This document shows, one piece after another, positions 7,290 through 15,619 of a DNA stretch of 40,947 nucleotides (within the stretch, counting starts at the first letter, position 1; the number at the start of each line of letters is the position of its first letter). This DNA comes from Alistipes sp. (lineage in GTDB: Bacteria > Bacteroidota > Bacteroidia > Bacteroidales > Rikenellaceae). A program made the position numbers and the translations under genes. The stretch covers positions 1 to 40,947 of the forward strand of contig JAGCLX010000015.1 of NCBI GenBank assembly GCA_017646785.1, in the 5' to 3' direction. The notes below the pieces were generated by a model. That model saw nothing but the letters and a program-made list of their open reading frames with translations, did no database searches and was not told the origin of the DNA.

Positions 7290-9698
7290 ATGAAAAGATA
7301 TATATTACTCATATTGGCAGCTGTGGCAGTTACAGCGTGTGTCGAGAGTAACATCAACGAATTGCAGGCCAACCGTGGTAATGGCAAGGCTGTAGAGACC
7401 ATAACCGTGGGATTTGAGAATGACGAAACACGTATCGCTGTATACTCGGGTAAGACCTGCTGGCAGGGCGGTGACATTACCACTGTGTTCCCACGCACAG
7501 CGGATAACCAGATGTGGAAATTCATGGGCGAGTTTGGTGATAGAACTGGTAATTTGCAGTACTATTCGGGAGAGACTGGCCCACAGGTGATGGATAACAT
7601 CGTTGTGGTATATCCCTATAATAATTTGACAACACTTGACGTAGAAAAGCAAACCGTACAAACTCTTTTCTATAACGATACCAGTAACGTTGAAGATGCT
7701 TTTAGTGGTTGCTTCATGGTGGCAAGTGGCGATGATGACAACTTTACGCTCAAGAATGTAACCGGCTGGCTTAAGTTCTCGCTAACGGGTGATGGTCAGC
7801 GCCTCAGCCACGTCATTCTTCGTGGTAATAATGGCGAGCAGATTGCTGGTAACATCGAGATTGATGTTAATAGCGCCGAGGCATGGTTCGTAGAGGGCGA
7901 GATGAGCCCATACGAAGAGTATGGTGACGGTGCATACACCGGCTATGGTTACTATAGTGATACCACTGTTAGCGACCGTGTTGCAACACTCTCTTCAACC
8001 CCCATCGAGGTGCACTTCTCGCTTATCCCCCAGACATTCACAAAGGGTATAACCATTGAGGTATATTGCGAGGGATATGAGCCATTTGTTGTCAGCACCT
8101 CGGATGCTGTGACAATTAAGCGTAACCACATTCAGCCTATGGACGCAGTTGAGTTTGATGCCCCTGTAGGTGAGGAGCAGCTACTCGTTCTGCTTAATGC
8201 GATGAAGCACTCATTGTTACAATCGTCTGCAAATGGTTATGAGCATACCGACTTCGGATACCATGCTATTGGCGTTTACAACGACCATGCGTGCAAGCTT
8301 ATTGCTTGTAATGGTTGGATGTTTGGTTACCCAGATACATATAATCGCTTCCAATCTGCTTCGTATGGAAGGGGTTATGGCCCAGATGCTGGATTGGCAG
8401 CGCAAGTATGGCAGTTGTACTACAGAGCGATAAATAAGTGCAACTTTATTATCGGCTTGGCTGCAGACAATGAGTCTTTAGCAGTATTGCGTGGCCTTGC
8501 AAAGAGCTATCGCGCTATGCTATATCTCGACCTCGCTCGCATGTATGAGTGTCTGCCAGCTAATACCGATAACAGCCCCGACTATGAGAGTGGACAGATG
8601 GCTGTGGCAGGACTTACCGTGCCTATCGTGGATGAGAATACAACAGAAGAGCAGGCGATGAACAACCCACGTGCTACTCGTGAGGAGATGTTTAAGTTCA
8701 TCTTTGAGGATTTGGCTGACGCCGAGAGCTCTTTGGCTGCATATGCGCCTACAGCAGGTGAGTTGTCATTGCCCGTCGTTTACGGCCTTTACGCTCGTGC
8801 ATACCACTGGTTGGGTGGCTTCGAGGATGGCTTGAATGGTGAGCTTCCTGAGGGCGATGTAGCTTACACTTTGGCTGCTGAGTATGCTCGCAAGGCTATC
8901 AACTCATTCGGCGGATCTGTAATGTATGAGTATGAGTGGACCGACCCATACGTCGGCTTCACCACCATGGCATCATCTTGGATGTGGGGCTTGATTCAGA
9001 CAAATGAAACAATGATCAACAACCTCTTCCAGTTCACAGCGCACATGTCGCCTGAGGCAGCTTATGGTTATGGCCCATTTGTAATGCCCGGTGTTGCATC
9101 TGCTACATACGAGCGCCTCGCGGATACCGACTTCCGTAAGAAGGTTATCAAGGGCCCCGAGACCTCTTACGAGGAGTTCGCGCCATACACAACAATTGAT
9201 GAGTCCGAGTTTTATTATAACTTTGAATCCTTTGTAAACTTCAAGTTCCGTCCTGCGAATGGAGAGCGTAATGATTATGCGTTAGCATGTGCTGTTACAC
9301 TTCCTTTGATGCGTTGCGAGGAGATGTACTTCATAGAGATGGAGGCTATAGCTCACGCGCAGGGTGAGGCCGCAGCTAAGGCGAAACTCGAGGAGTTCAT
9401 GGCTTACCGCGACGCCAACTACGTATGTCCCGAAACAGACATCGTCGAGGAGATTATCTTCCAGAAGGGCGTTGAGTTCTGGGGTGAGGGTATATTGATG
9501 TACGATATGAAGCGCCTCGATATGGGTGTAGACTCAGCATACTCGAGCTACAACTACTACGAATATGCGCGTTTCTGCACTGAGGGACGACTCCCATGGT
9601 GGACATATTGCATCCCCATAAGTGCAATGAACACCAATATGGCTCTTATAAACAACCCCGATCCTTCACAAAGCTTGAACCCAATCATGAACGAATAA
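7290..9698 (+). CDS. Chimeric lipoprotein: fimbrillin-like module fused to a SusD-like domain
   Basis: This is an 802-residue lipoprotein with lipobox VTAC (Cys17). Residues 30-290 are a paralogue of the N-terminal module of the preceding gene, with DETRI at 46-50, CWQGGD, VYPYNN, GWLKFSLTG and RNHIQPM in the same order and spacing. From about residue 293 to the end it reads as RagB/SusD: AAQVWQLYYRAINKCNFII, LRGLAKSYRAMLYLDLARMY, a PRATREEMFKFIFEDLADAE helix, and the C-terminal EEIIFQKGVEFWGEGI block followed by DMKRLDMG. SusD proteins normally start directly with their helical core after the lipid Cys and pair with a SusC transporter. Neither holds here: the core is displaced by a fimbrillin module and no SusC is adjacent. 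A surface glycan- or ligand-binding role is inferred from the SusD part. Confidence 0.85.
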   Translation: MKRYILLILAAVAVTACVESNINELQANRGNGKAVETITVGFENDETRIAVYSGKTCWQGGDITTVFPRTADNQMWKFMGEFGDRTGNLQYYSGETGPQVMDNIVVVYPYNNLTTLDVEKQTVQTLFYNDTSNVEDAFSGCFMVASGDDDNFTLKNVTGWLKFSLTGDGQRLSHVILRGNNGEQIAGNIEIDVNSAEAWFVEGEMSPYEEYGDGAYTGYGYYSDTTVSDRVATLSSTPIEVHFSLIPQTFTKGITIEVYCEGYEPFVVSTSDAVTIKRNHIQPMDAVEFDAPVGEEQLLVLLNAMKHSLLQSSANGYEHTDFGYHAIGVYNDHACKLIACNGWMFGYPDTYNRFQSASYGRGYGPDAGLAAQVWQLYYRAINKCNFIIGLAADNESLAVLRGLAKSYRAMLYLDLARMYECLPANTDNSPDYESGQMAVAGLTVPIVDENTTEEQAMNNPRATREEMFKFIFEDLADAESSLAAYAPTAGELSLPVVYGLYARAYHWLGGFEDGLNGELPEGDVAYTLAAEYARKAINSFGGSVMYEYEWTDPYVGFTTMASSWMWGLIQTNETMINNLFQFTAHMSPEAAYGYGPFVMPGVASATYERLADTDFRKKVIKGPETSYEEFAPYTTIDESEFYYNFESFVNFKFRPANGERNDYALACAVTLPLMRCEEMYFIEMEAIAHAQGEAAAKAKLEEFMAYRDANYVCPETDIVEEIIFQKGVEFWGEGILMYDMKRLDMGVDSAYSSYNYYEYARFCTEGRLPWWTYCIPISAMNTNMALINNPDPSQSLNPIMNE

Positions 9699-9717
9699 GT
9701 TATCATAGCTTAAAAAG

Positions 9718-9746
9718 CAAAGCAGAGGTCACCCCTCTGCTTTTTT
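9718..9746 (+). terminator. Rho-independent terminator after the SusD-like gene
   Basis: AAGCAGAGG (9720-9728) pairs with CCTCTGCTT (9734-9742) over a 5-base loop, followed by T-rich sequence to 9746. Confidence 0.85.
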
Positions 9747-9769
9747 GCAACACCCATATTATATATAGT

Positions 9770-10846
9770 ATGACACACGATAGACTTATGACGATAGCCT
9801 CGCAGTTTGAGATCGAGGGCGAGATTGTATCCATAGAGATGCTTGGAAAGGGCTTTATAAACGACACCTTCGTGGTGAAAACTGCAGGTTCAGCGCCAGA
9901 CTACATACTGCAGCGTAAGAATCACCGGGTGTTCCCCGATGTCCCAGGCATGATGGCAAACATAAAGGCTGTGACCGAGCATATCAAGTCGAAGGTGGCA
10001 GATCCGATGCGAGAGACACTCACGGTAGTGCCAGCAAAGGATGGACGACTATATGTTCAGGATGGCGAGAACTACTGGGCGGTGTGTCTATATATCCCCA
10101 ATGCGGTGACATACGAGCGTGCCGACTCGCCCGAGTTGGCATATCAGGGCGGTGTGGGCATAGGGCGCTTTCAGGCGTTGCTCGCCGACTTCAAGCAGCC
10201 ACTAAACGAGACCATAAAGGGCTTTCACAATATACGCTGGCGCTTCCAGCAGTGGGATGCTACGCTCGCTGCCGATCCCGTGGGTCGCGTGAGTGAGGTC
10301 GCAGAGGAGATAGGCTGGGTGGAGAAGCGCAGAGAGGAGATGCTCGCGTTCTGGTCGAAGGTAGAGTCGGGGGAGATACCCACGCGCGTAACCCACAACG
10401 ACACCAAGATAAGTAATATCCTCTTCGATGGGGCTACGGGCGGCGTGTTGTGCGCTATAGACCTCGACACGGTGATGAGCTCCACATCGCTTAATGACTT
10501 TGGTGACGCCATTCGCTCATACACAAACACGGGTGCGGAGGATGATAGGTGCTTAGATAGGGTAGGCATGGACATAGAGATGTTTCGCGCCTATGCCGAG
10601 GGTTATCTCTCGGAGCAGCGCGCCACGATGACCGAGAGCGAGAAGGAGTGGCTGGCATTCTCGGTACGATATATAACCTTTGAGCAGGTGTTGCGCTTCC
10701 TGATGGACTATATAGATGGTGATAGGTATTACAAGACGTCGTATGCAGAGCATAACCTCGTGCGTACGCGTGCGCAGTATAGGCTGTTGCAGAGCATGGA
10801 GCAGCAGTATGATGAGATGTGTGCCATTGTAAAGAGCTTTGTGTAA
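9770..10846 (+). CDS. APH-fold phosphotransferase, similar to N-acetylhexosamine 1-kinases
   Basis: This 358-residue cytoplasmic kinase has the aminoglycoside/choline-kinase fold. A glycine loop (LGKGFINDTFVVK) lies near the N-terminus. The Brenner motif THNDTKISN gives catalytic Asp211 with Asn216, and IDLDT (Asp231, Asp233) supplies the metal-binding acid. The layout and sequence feel resemble NahK-type N-acetylhexosamine 1-kinases, which phosphorylate GlcNAc/GalNAc at C1, but the substrate is not provable from sequence and an antibiotic-resistance role is unlikely. I chose ATG 9770 because the longer frame from 9596 overlaps both the end of the SusD-like gene and its terminator. Placement beside surface-binding lipoproteins could reflect use of host amino sugars; this is inference. 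Confidence 0.85.
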   Translation: MTHDRLMTIASQFEIEGEIVSIEMLGKGFINDTFVVKTAGSAPDYILQRKNHRVFPDVPGMMANIKAVTEHIKSKVADPMRETLTVVPAKDGRLYVQDGENYWAVCLYIPNAVTYERADSPELAYQGGVGIGRFQALLADFKQPLNETIKGFHNIRWRFQQWDATLAADPVGRVSEVAEEIGWVEKRREEMLAFWSKVESGEIPTRVTHNDTKISNILFDGATGGVLCAIDLDTVMSSTSLNDFGDAIRSYTNTGAEDDRCLDRVGMDIEMFRAYAEGYLSEQRATMTESEKEWLAFSVRYITFEQVLRFLMDYIDGDRYYKTSYAEHNLVRTRAQYRLLQSMEQQYDEMCAIVKSFV

Positions 10847-10884
10847 GCGTGTGATTGTGTAAGTCGCGTGCTTAATAAAATGTA

Positions 10885-10923
10885 GCGGGAGACCGTCCTT
10901 TTGGTGGGATGGTCTCCCGTTTT
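10885..10923 (+). terminator. Strong Rho-independent terminator after the kinase gene
   Basis: CGGGAGACC (10886-10894) pairs with GGTCTCCCG (10911-10919), and the stem is extended by GTCC/GGAT. A short T-run follows. Confidence 0.85.
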
Positions 10924-11743
10924 GTTGTAAATGACGGTATGTGTGACATATAGCGACTATGTTGTCCATGTCGGAGAGGGTGTGCTGTGTAGGCAATATT
11001 TATATGTGAAAGTAGAGCTTGTGGGGCTTGTTCGATTCGATTAGCCATTGTCCCCATCGTGTAAAACGCAGGGTTCAAAAGTTCAATTAAAGACAATATG
11101 CTTCAATAAAACCGCAATGTTTTATTTGTGGTTATATCTTCATTAATGGGCTTTTCTTGTGCTGATACCCTTTTTGCAGTTTTCGATTTGTTTGTAAAAA
11201 AAGGTCGTATAAAGGTAAATTGGCGCTTTGGTCTAAAAAATATTACTTTTTTCTCTTTTTATTTGTGATAAGGAAAAAAGAACAAATTAGATAGGAAATA
11301 AATGTTTTAGACTATTTCCTTAATGTGATATCGAAAATAGAGCCTTGTGGGTGCATACTGGGGCATTATTACTTATATATAGGCAATTTTATTCAATAAA
11401 CCCGAAAAATCATATTTAAGGATAAATTAATAATGTCGTAGTTTTTTAAGTGGTCAAAAGGTAAATATGGAGAAAAAGTTAAAAAGGTAATATATTTAAA
11501 AAATAAACACATTATCACAAACTTACATTTTGTTGTTGTATATATGATTTTTTTAGTTTATGTTTGCATTCGGAAAAGAATAGAAAACTCATACTTAACG
11601 CTAAAAAACATTACTTAAGGCAAGATAAAAAATTTAACACTGATTAAAAAAGTTAAAGCTAACAAACAAAACTATAAAACTACGGTTGACCAATCCTCGG
11701 ATTGTGAAGCCAACTAAAACAGACTTAAATAAATTAAAATAAC
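10924..11743. other. AT-rich intergenic region upstream of the fimbrial operon
   Basis: These 820 bases have no credible gene and become strongly AT-rich from about 11100. A -7-like TATGTTTG is present at 11559-11566. A small hairpin (CAATC 11691-11695 / GATTG 11700-11704) sits about 40 bases before the first ATG. I saw no obvious pair of inverted repeats that would mark an invertible promoter, though I cannot exclude short ones. The size fits a regulated surface-structure operon with multiple control sites. Confidence 0.5.
11535..11566 (+). promoter_or_regulatory. Candidate promoter of the fimbrial operon
   Basis: GTTG (11535-11538), a 20-base spacer and TATGTTTG (11559-11566) fit the Bacteroidetes promoter pattern, with one mismatch in the -33 element. 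The transcript would carry a leader of about 170 bases before the DUF3575 gene, long enough for post-transcriptional control. Confidence 0.45.
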
Positions 11744-12334
11744 ATGGCTATGAAACTTAAAATCTTCATCCCTCTGCTCCTTGGCATGCTACTGAGCTTC
11801 AACAGCGCCAAGGCACAGGATGTCGCCATCAAGACAAACCTCCTCTACGATGCTACGGCAACTGTAAACCTCGGTGTGGAGGTGGGGCTTGCTCCAAAGT
11901 GGACTCTCGACATCTCTGGTAATCTCAATGCCTGGAACATAGACGAGGATACAAAATGGCGTCATTGGCTTGCTCAGCCCGAGGCGCGTTACTGGTTCTG
12001 CGACCGCTTCTCTCGCCACTTTATCGGCTTCCACGCTTTGGGTGGTCAGTATAACTTCGGCGGCATAGAGAACAACGTTCGCTTTCTTGGCTCGGACTTC
12101 AGCAAGCTTACCGATAACCGCTATCAGGGTTGGACTGTAGGTGCTGGTGTGGCATACGGCTACGCCTTCATCCTGGGTAAGCACTGGAACTTGGAGCTTG
12201 AGCTAGGCGTTGGTTATGCCTACTTGGACTACGACATCTTCAGCTGTTCGGGCTGTGGTCGTAACATCGGCTCGGGCAACCACCACTACTTCGGCCCTAC
12301 AAAGGCGGCTATTAACTTAGTTTATCTATTTTAA
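11744..12334 (+). CDS. DUF3575-family outer-membrane protein of fimbrial loci
   Basis: This 196-residue secreted protein has a signal peptide ending AKA-Q (cleavage after about residue 24). The mature part alternates short beta strands rich in aromatic residues (IKTNLLYDA, EARYWFCDRF, YQGWTVGAGVAYGYAF, NLELELGVGYAYLDYD) and ends in a terminal Phe, as outer-membrane beta-barrels do. The IKTNLLYDATATVNLGVE opening is typical of DUF3575, a family that accompanies DUF3868 and fimbrillin genes in Bacteroides and relatives. It is the first gene of the operon and its stop lies 3 bases before the next start. A role in fimbria assembly or anchoring is inferred from context; no biochemical function is known to me. 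Confidence 0.85.
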   Translation: MAMKLKIFIPLLLGMLLSFNSAKAQDVAIKTNLLYDATATVNLGVEVGLAPKWTLDISGNLNAWNIDEDTKWRHWLAQPEARYWFCDRFSRHFIGFHALGGQYNFGGIENNVRFLGSDFSKLTDNRYQGWTVGAGVAYGYAFILGKHWNLELELGVGYAYLDYDIFSCSGCGRNIGSGNHHYFGPTKAAINLVYLF

Positions 12335-12337
12335 GAA

Positions 12338-13783
12338 ATGACTACTACGATGAGAAGATTTATAATAATGATGACCGCCGTGCTTGCCGGTGTTGGTGTT
12401 GCCAATGCCCAGACATTGAACGGCGTGAACGTAGAGAGCTACACCATGGAGCGCGCTGGCAATTTCGTGGTTGTAGATATGGATATAGACATCAGCCAGC
12501 TTGATGTTAAAGGCAGCGAGGCTGTGGTGCTCACACCCCACATCGTGCGCGACACGTTGTCGGTGGCACTTAAGTCAGTAGGTGTATATGGCCGCAACAG
12601 AGATTTCTATTATCAGCGTAATGAGAGCTTGTCGCCCACGGCGGATAGCGACCTTGAGTACCGCAATAGCAAGGCCCCCGATATGGTTACATATCACGCG
12701 GTAGTCCCCTTTGAGGAGTGGATGGATGGCTGTCAGTTGGTGTTTGAGCGTACGGATTGCGGTTGCAACAACTCTACGCTTGCTAAGGAGGGTAGTGTAC
12801 TTGTGGATCGCTTCCCATTGGAGCCATACAAGCCCATGTTGCTATACATCCAGCCACAGGTGGAGCGCGTAAAGACTCGCGAGCTTAGTGGTACAGCATT
12901 TATCGACTTCCCAGTTAGCAAGATGGATATTCAGCCCTCATATCGCAATAACGAGGCTGAGATTGCTAAAATTACAAACTCAATAGATGTCGTAAAGTCT
13001 GACGATGATGCTACGATTACATCTATCACCATCAAGGGATATGCATCGCCCGAGAGCTCGTATGCAAATAATACGCGCTTGGCAGAGGGTCGTACAGCGT
13101 CACTTAAGGGTTATATCGAGTCGCTCTACAACTTCGACAGCGACCTTATCACTACGGCATACGAGCCTGAGGACTGGGCTGGTTTAGAGCGATATGTTGA
13201 GGCGTCGAGCCTTAAGAATCGTGACAACATTCTCGCCATAATTCGCTCGGAGAGTGACCCCGACAATAAGGAGTGGGTGCTCAAGAGCAGCTACCCTGAG
13301 GAGTATGCCTACCTCTTGGCAAACTGCTATCCTGCGCTCCGCCACTCGGACTACACAATCCAGTATACTCTTCGCCACTATAGCGACCCCGTGGAGATTG
13401 AACGCATCATGAATACAGAGCCTCAGAAGCTCTCGTTGGATGAGTTCTACATCCTCGCACAGACCTATGAGTCGGGTAGTGTAGAGCTTGATGAGTTGTG
13501 GGAGGTGGCTGTGAGAATGTACCCCAACGACGAGATTGCAAACTTCAACGCTGCAAACTCGGCAATGGATAAGGGTGACTTCGAGCGTGCAAAGCGCTAC
13601 TTGGATAAGGCCGGTGACCGCCCCGAGGTGTACTACTCACTTGGTTGCATAGAGATACTCAAGGAGCAGTATGAGGCGTCGCTCGACTACCTATACAAGG
13701 CTCGTGCGGCAGGTGTTGAGGAGGCTGCTCCAGTAATCGAGGCTGCGGAGAGCCACTGGACAGTTAAGCGTAACAAAAAGTAA
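12338..13783 (+). CDS. DUF3868 protein with OmpA-like and TPR-like regions
   Basis: This 481-residue exported protein has a signal peptide ending ANA-Q near residue 24. The N-terminal ~190 residues match the DUF3868 type of beta domain seen in fimbrial operons. Next comes an OmpA-like peptidoglycan-binding segment (TITSITIKGYASPESSYANNTRLAEGRTASL, described here by its ends; about residues 228-258). The C-terminal part is helical with TPR-like turns (ANFNAANSAMDKGDFERAKR, VYYSLGCIEILKEQYEASL). This suggests a periplasmic or outer-membrane assembly factor tethered to the cell wall. The start could also be the internal Met at residue 5; both give a good signal peptide. It is translationally close-coupled to the DUF3575 gene. 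Confidence 0.85.
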   Translation: MTTTMRRFIIMMTAVLAGVGVANAQTLNGVNVESYTMERAGNFVVVDMDIDISQLDVKGSEAVVLTPHIVRDTLSVALKSVGVYGRNRDFYYQRNESLSPTADSDLEYRNSKAPDMVTYHAVVPFEEWMDGCQLVFERTDCGCNNSTLAKEGSVLVDRFPLEPYKPMLLYIQPQVERVKTRELSGTAFIDFPVSKMDIQPSYRNNEAEIAKITNSIDVVKSDDDATITSITIKGYASPESSYANNTRLAEGRTASLKGYIESLYNFDSDLITTAYEPEDWAGLERYVEASSLKNRDNILAIIRSESDPDNKEWVLKSSYPEEYAYLLANCYPALRHSDYTIQYTLRHYSDPVEIERIMNTEPQKLSLDEFYILAQTYESGSVELDELWEVAVRMYPNDEIANFNAANSAMDKGDFERAKRYLDKAGDRPEVYYSLGCIEILKEQYEASLDYLYKARAAGVEEAAPVIEAAESHWTVKRNKK

Positions 13784-13831
13784 TGAAGAATAATACAACA
13801 AATAAAATTAATAATCTAAAAACTTAAAACT

Positions 13832-15352
13832 ATGAAAATGAAGTATTTCTTTATGGCGGTTGCAGCTCTTGCTGCGGTGGCTTGTTCGGAGAATGAGGAG
13901 GGCTCGCAGAGTAATCCACAGGCAGGTATGAGCGCGGATAAGGGTTATATCGCACTTAACCTCAAGTCGTCAGACGACGTTACACGTGCTGAGGATGGCA
14001 AATACGAGGATGGTACTGCGGATGAGCAGGCTGTAACATCGGCAACATTCTACTTCTTTGATGCTGCGGGCAACGCCTTCAACATCAACGCTAATGGCAA
14101 CTACTACTATATGTCGGTTGCTGACAATGGTGGCACTTCATCACCCAATATCGAGTCTATGACAGATCCCGTGTTGGTGGTTGAGAAGTATAAGGGTCAG
14201 TTCCCCGCAAAGGTTGTCGCTGTGGTTAACTACCAGGGTACATCAAGCCTCTCGCTCAACGACCTTAAGAACAACCTTAAGACCGCGGGCCACACTGATG
14301 GTAAGAACTTCATCATGTCAAACTCTGTATACGCAAGCGCAGCAGGCTTGGAGATTGACGCTACAGAGCTTAGCATCGACAACTTCCAGACAAGCGCAGC
14401 GGATGCTCTTGATAACCCCGTTACAATCTATGTTGAGCGCGTGAATGCTAAGTTGAATGTTACGGCTGGTAATCAGGCTTTCGATACAGGCGTTAAGGTT
14501 GGTGACTCAGCGGTATACGCAAAGGTTTACGGTTGGACAATCATCGGCAACAAGACAGAGTCTTATTTCATCAAGAGCATCGACCCCGCATGGAGCAGCT
14601 CAGAGTTGGGCTTTGTGTGGAATGACTCGGAGTTCTTCCGCTCATACTGGGCATCAAAGTGCGTAGCTGATACCGAGGATGGCAAGTTCTCTTACAACGA
14701 CCTCACAAACAACGACGCTACCGTGGTATATCTCGGCGAGCAGGTTGGTACACGTGCAACATACGTTGTGGCGGCACAGTTGCAGGATGTAGATGGTAAG
14801 GCTATCGAGATTGCTCAGTGGTATGGCACTAACTACGTTGGCGAGCAGGCGCTCTTGACAGCAGTAGCACCTACGCTTAAGAACAAGCTCATGCACTTTG
14901 ACGGTGTGGATACCTACACATCTATCGACGACACACAGCTCAAGTGCGTAGCAGGTGTGTCGGGAGCTGAGAGCTACGAGGTGGTGTTCCAGCTTGCTGA
15001 TGGCGCAGAGACAACTAATTGGTTCTCATTCGACGGCTCTACATATACCGCAGTTGATGCAAACTACGTATTGGCAGCTGTTGAGCCAGCGAAGGTTTGG
15101 AAGAGCGGTATGGCATACTACTATGCAGATGTTAAGCACCTGGGTTCTGAGGGCTCTGTTGGTGAGTATGGCGTTATCCGTAACCACAGCTACAAGGTTG
15201 CTATCAACGGTGTTAAGGGTTGGGGTACTCCAGTATACGACCCAGCTGTAGAGGTCGTTCCCGTTAAGCCCACCGATAAGGAGACCTACATCTCGGCTGA
15301 GATTAATGTCCTCTCATGGCGTGTTGTATCTCGCGAGGTGACGCTTGAGTAA
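13832..15352 (+). CDS. Major fimbrial subunit, Mfa1/FimA-type fimbrillin
   Basis: This is the 506-residue precursor of a type V pilus shaft subunit. It has a lipoprotein signal with lipobox AVAC (Cys18) and an Arg-Ala processing candidate, DVTRAED, at Arg52. The C-terminal domain is of the Fimbrillin_C/Mfa1 kind: YYYADVKHLG, GVIRNHSYKVAINGVKGWGT, then a final strand INVLSWRVVSREVTLE. In Porphyromonas gingivalis such precursors are exported as lipoproteins, cleaved after an N-terminal Arg by gingipains, and polymerised by donor-strand exchange; applying that here is inference. It is followed 20 bases later by a strong terminator, which would make this the most abundant subunit of the operon. 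Confidence 0.92.
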   Translation: MKMKYFFMAVAALAAVACSENEEGSQSNPQAGMSADKGYIALNLKSSDDVTRAEDGKYEDGTADEQAVTSATFYFFDAAGNAFNINANGNYYYMSVADNGGTSSPNIESMTDPVLVVEKYKGQFPAKVVAVVNYQGTSSLSLNDLKNNLKTAGHTDGKNFIMSNSVYASAAGLEIDATELSIDNFQTSAADALDNPVTIYVERVNAKLNVTAGNQAFDTGVKVGDSAVYAKVYGWTIIGNKTESYFIKSIDPAWSSSELGFVWNDSEFFRSYWASKCVADTEDGKFSYNDLTNNDATVVYLGEQVGTRATYVVAAQLQDVDGKAIEIAQWYGTNYVGEQALLTAVAPTLKNKLMHFDGVDTYTSIDDTQLKCVAGVSGAESYEVVFQLADGAETTNWFSFDGSTYTAVDANYVLAAVEPAKVWKSGMAYYYADVKHLGSEGSVGEYGVIRNHSYKVAINGVKGWGTPVYDPAVEVVPVKPTDKETYISAEINVLSWRVVSREVTLE

Positions 15353-15372
15353 ATTCTATAGATAACTATTTC

Positions 15373-15411
15373 GGAGTCCGCTTGGCGGATGAGTTGAGCG
15401 GACTCCTTTTT
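15373..15411 (+). terminator. Internal terminator after the major fimbrillin gene
   Basis: GGAGTCCGCT (15373-15382) pairs with AGCGGACTCC (15397-15406) in a perfect 10-bp stem, followed by a T-run. It lies inside the fimbrial gene series, and so should reduce expression of the anchor and tip genes relative to the shaft subunit. Confidence 0.85.
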
Positions 15412-15619
15412 AATAAAAGAGAGTGTATAACGATTAGAGGCTTCTGCGAAGCGCACTATGATATCGGTGCAAAGAGAGATATCGCCACGAAGAGCCCAGC
15501 GCAAAGAGATGGCTTTTCAACCGGAAAACGACAATAATAGCCTCGTATATAGAGGATTAGATATATGGGCCAAGGCCCGATGGATGAGAAAATAAGTAAA
15601 ACGTAAAAAGTATAAAACA
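15412..15619 (+). promoter_or_regulatory. Hairpin-rich spacer between fimbrillin and anchor genes
   Basis: The 208-base spacer contains hairpins GCTTC/GAAGC (15440-15452), CCTC/GAGG (15541-15555) and GGGCC/GGCCC (15567-15578), just before the anchor gene. I did not find a convincing TAnnTTTG promoter. It could be a leader or processing region for the downstream subunits. Confidence 0.4.

Noticed and set aside
9596..9769. Upstream extension of the kinase gene to 9596
   Set aside because: It overlaps the end of the SusD-like gene in another frame and its terminator. The family-like N-terminus begins at 9770.
9770..10846. Aminoglycoside resistance gene
   Set aside because: The APH fold is shared by many small-molecule kinases. 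The sequence is closer in feel to N-acetylhexosamine kinases, and nothing around it suggests a resistance element.
10924..11743. Invertible promoter flanked by inverted repeats
   Set aside because: This was considered because such switches are common ahead of Bacteroidales surface loci, but no convincing inverted-repeat pair or nearby invertase was found by eye.
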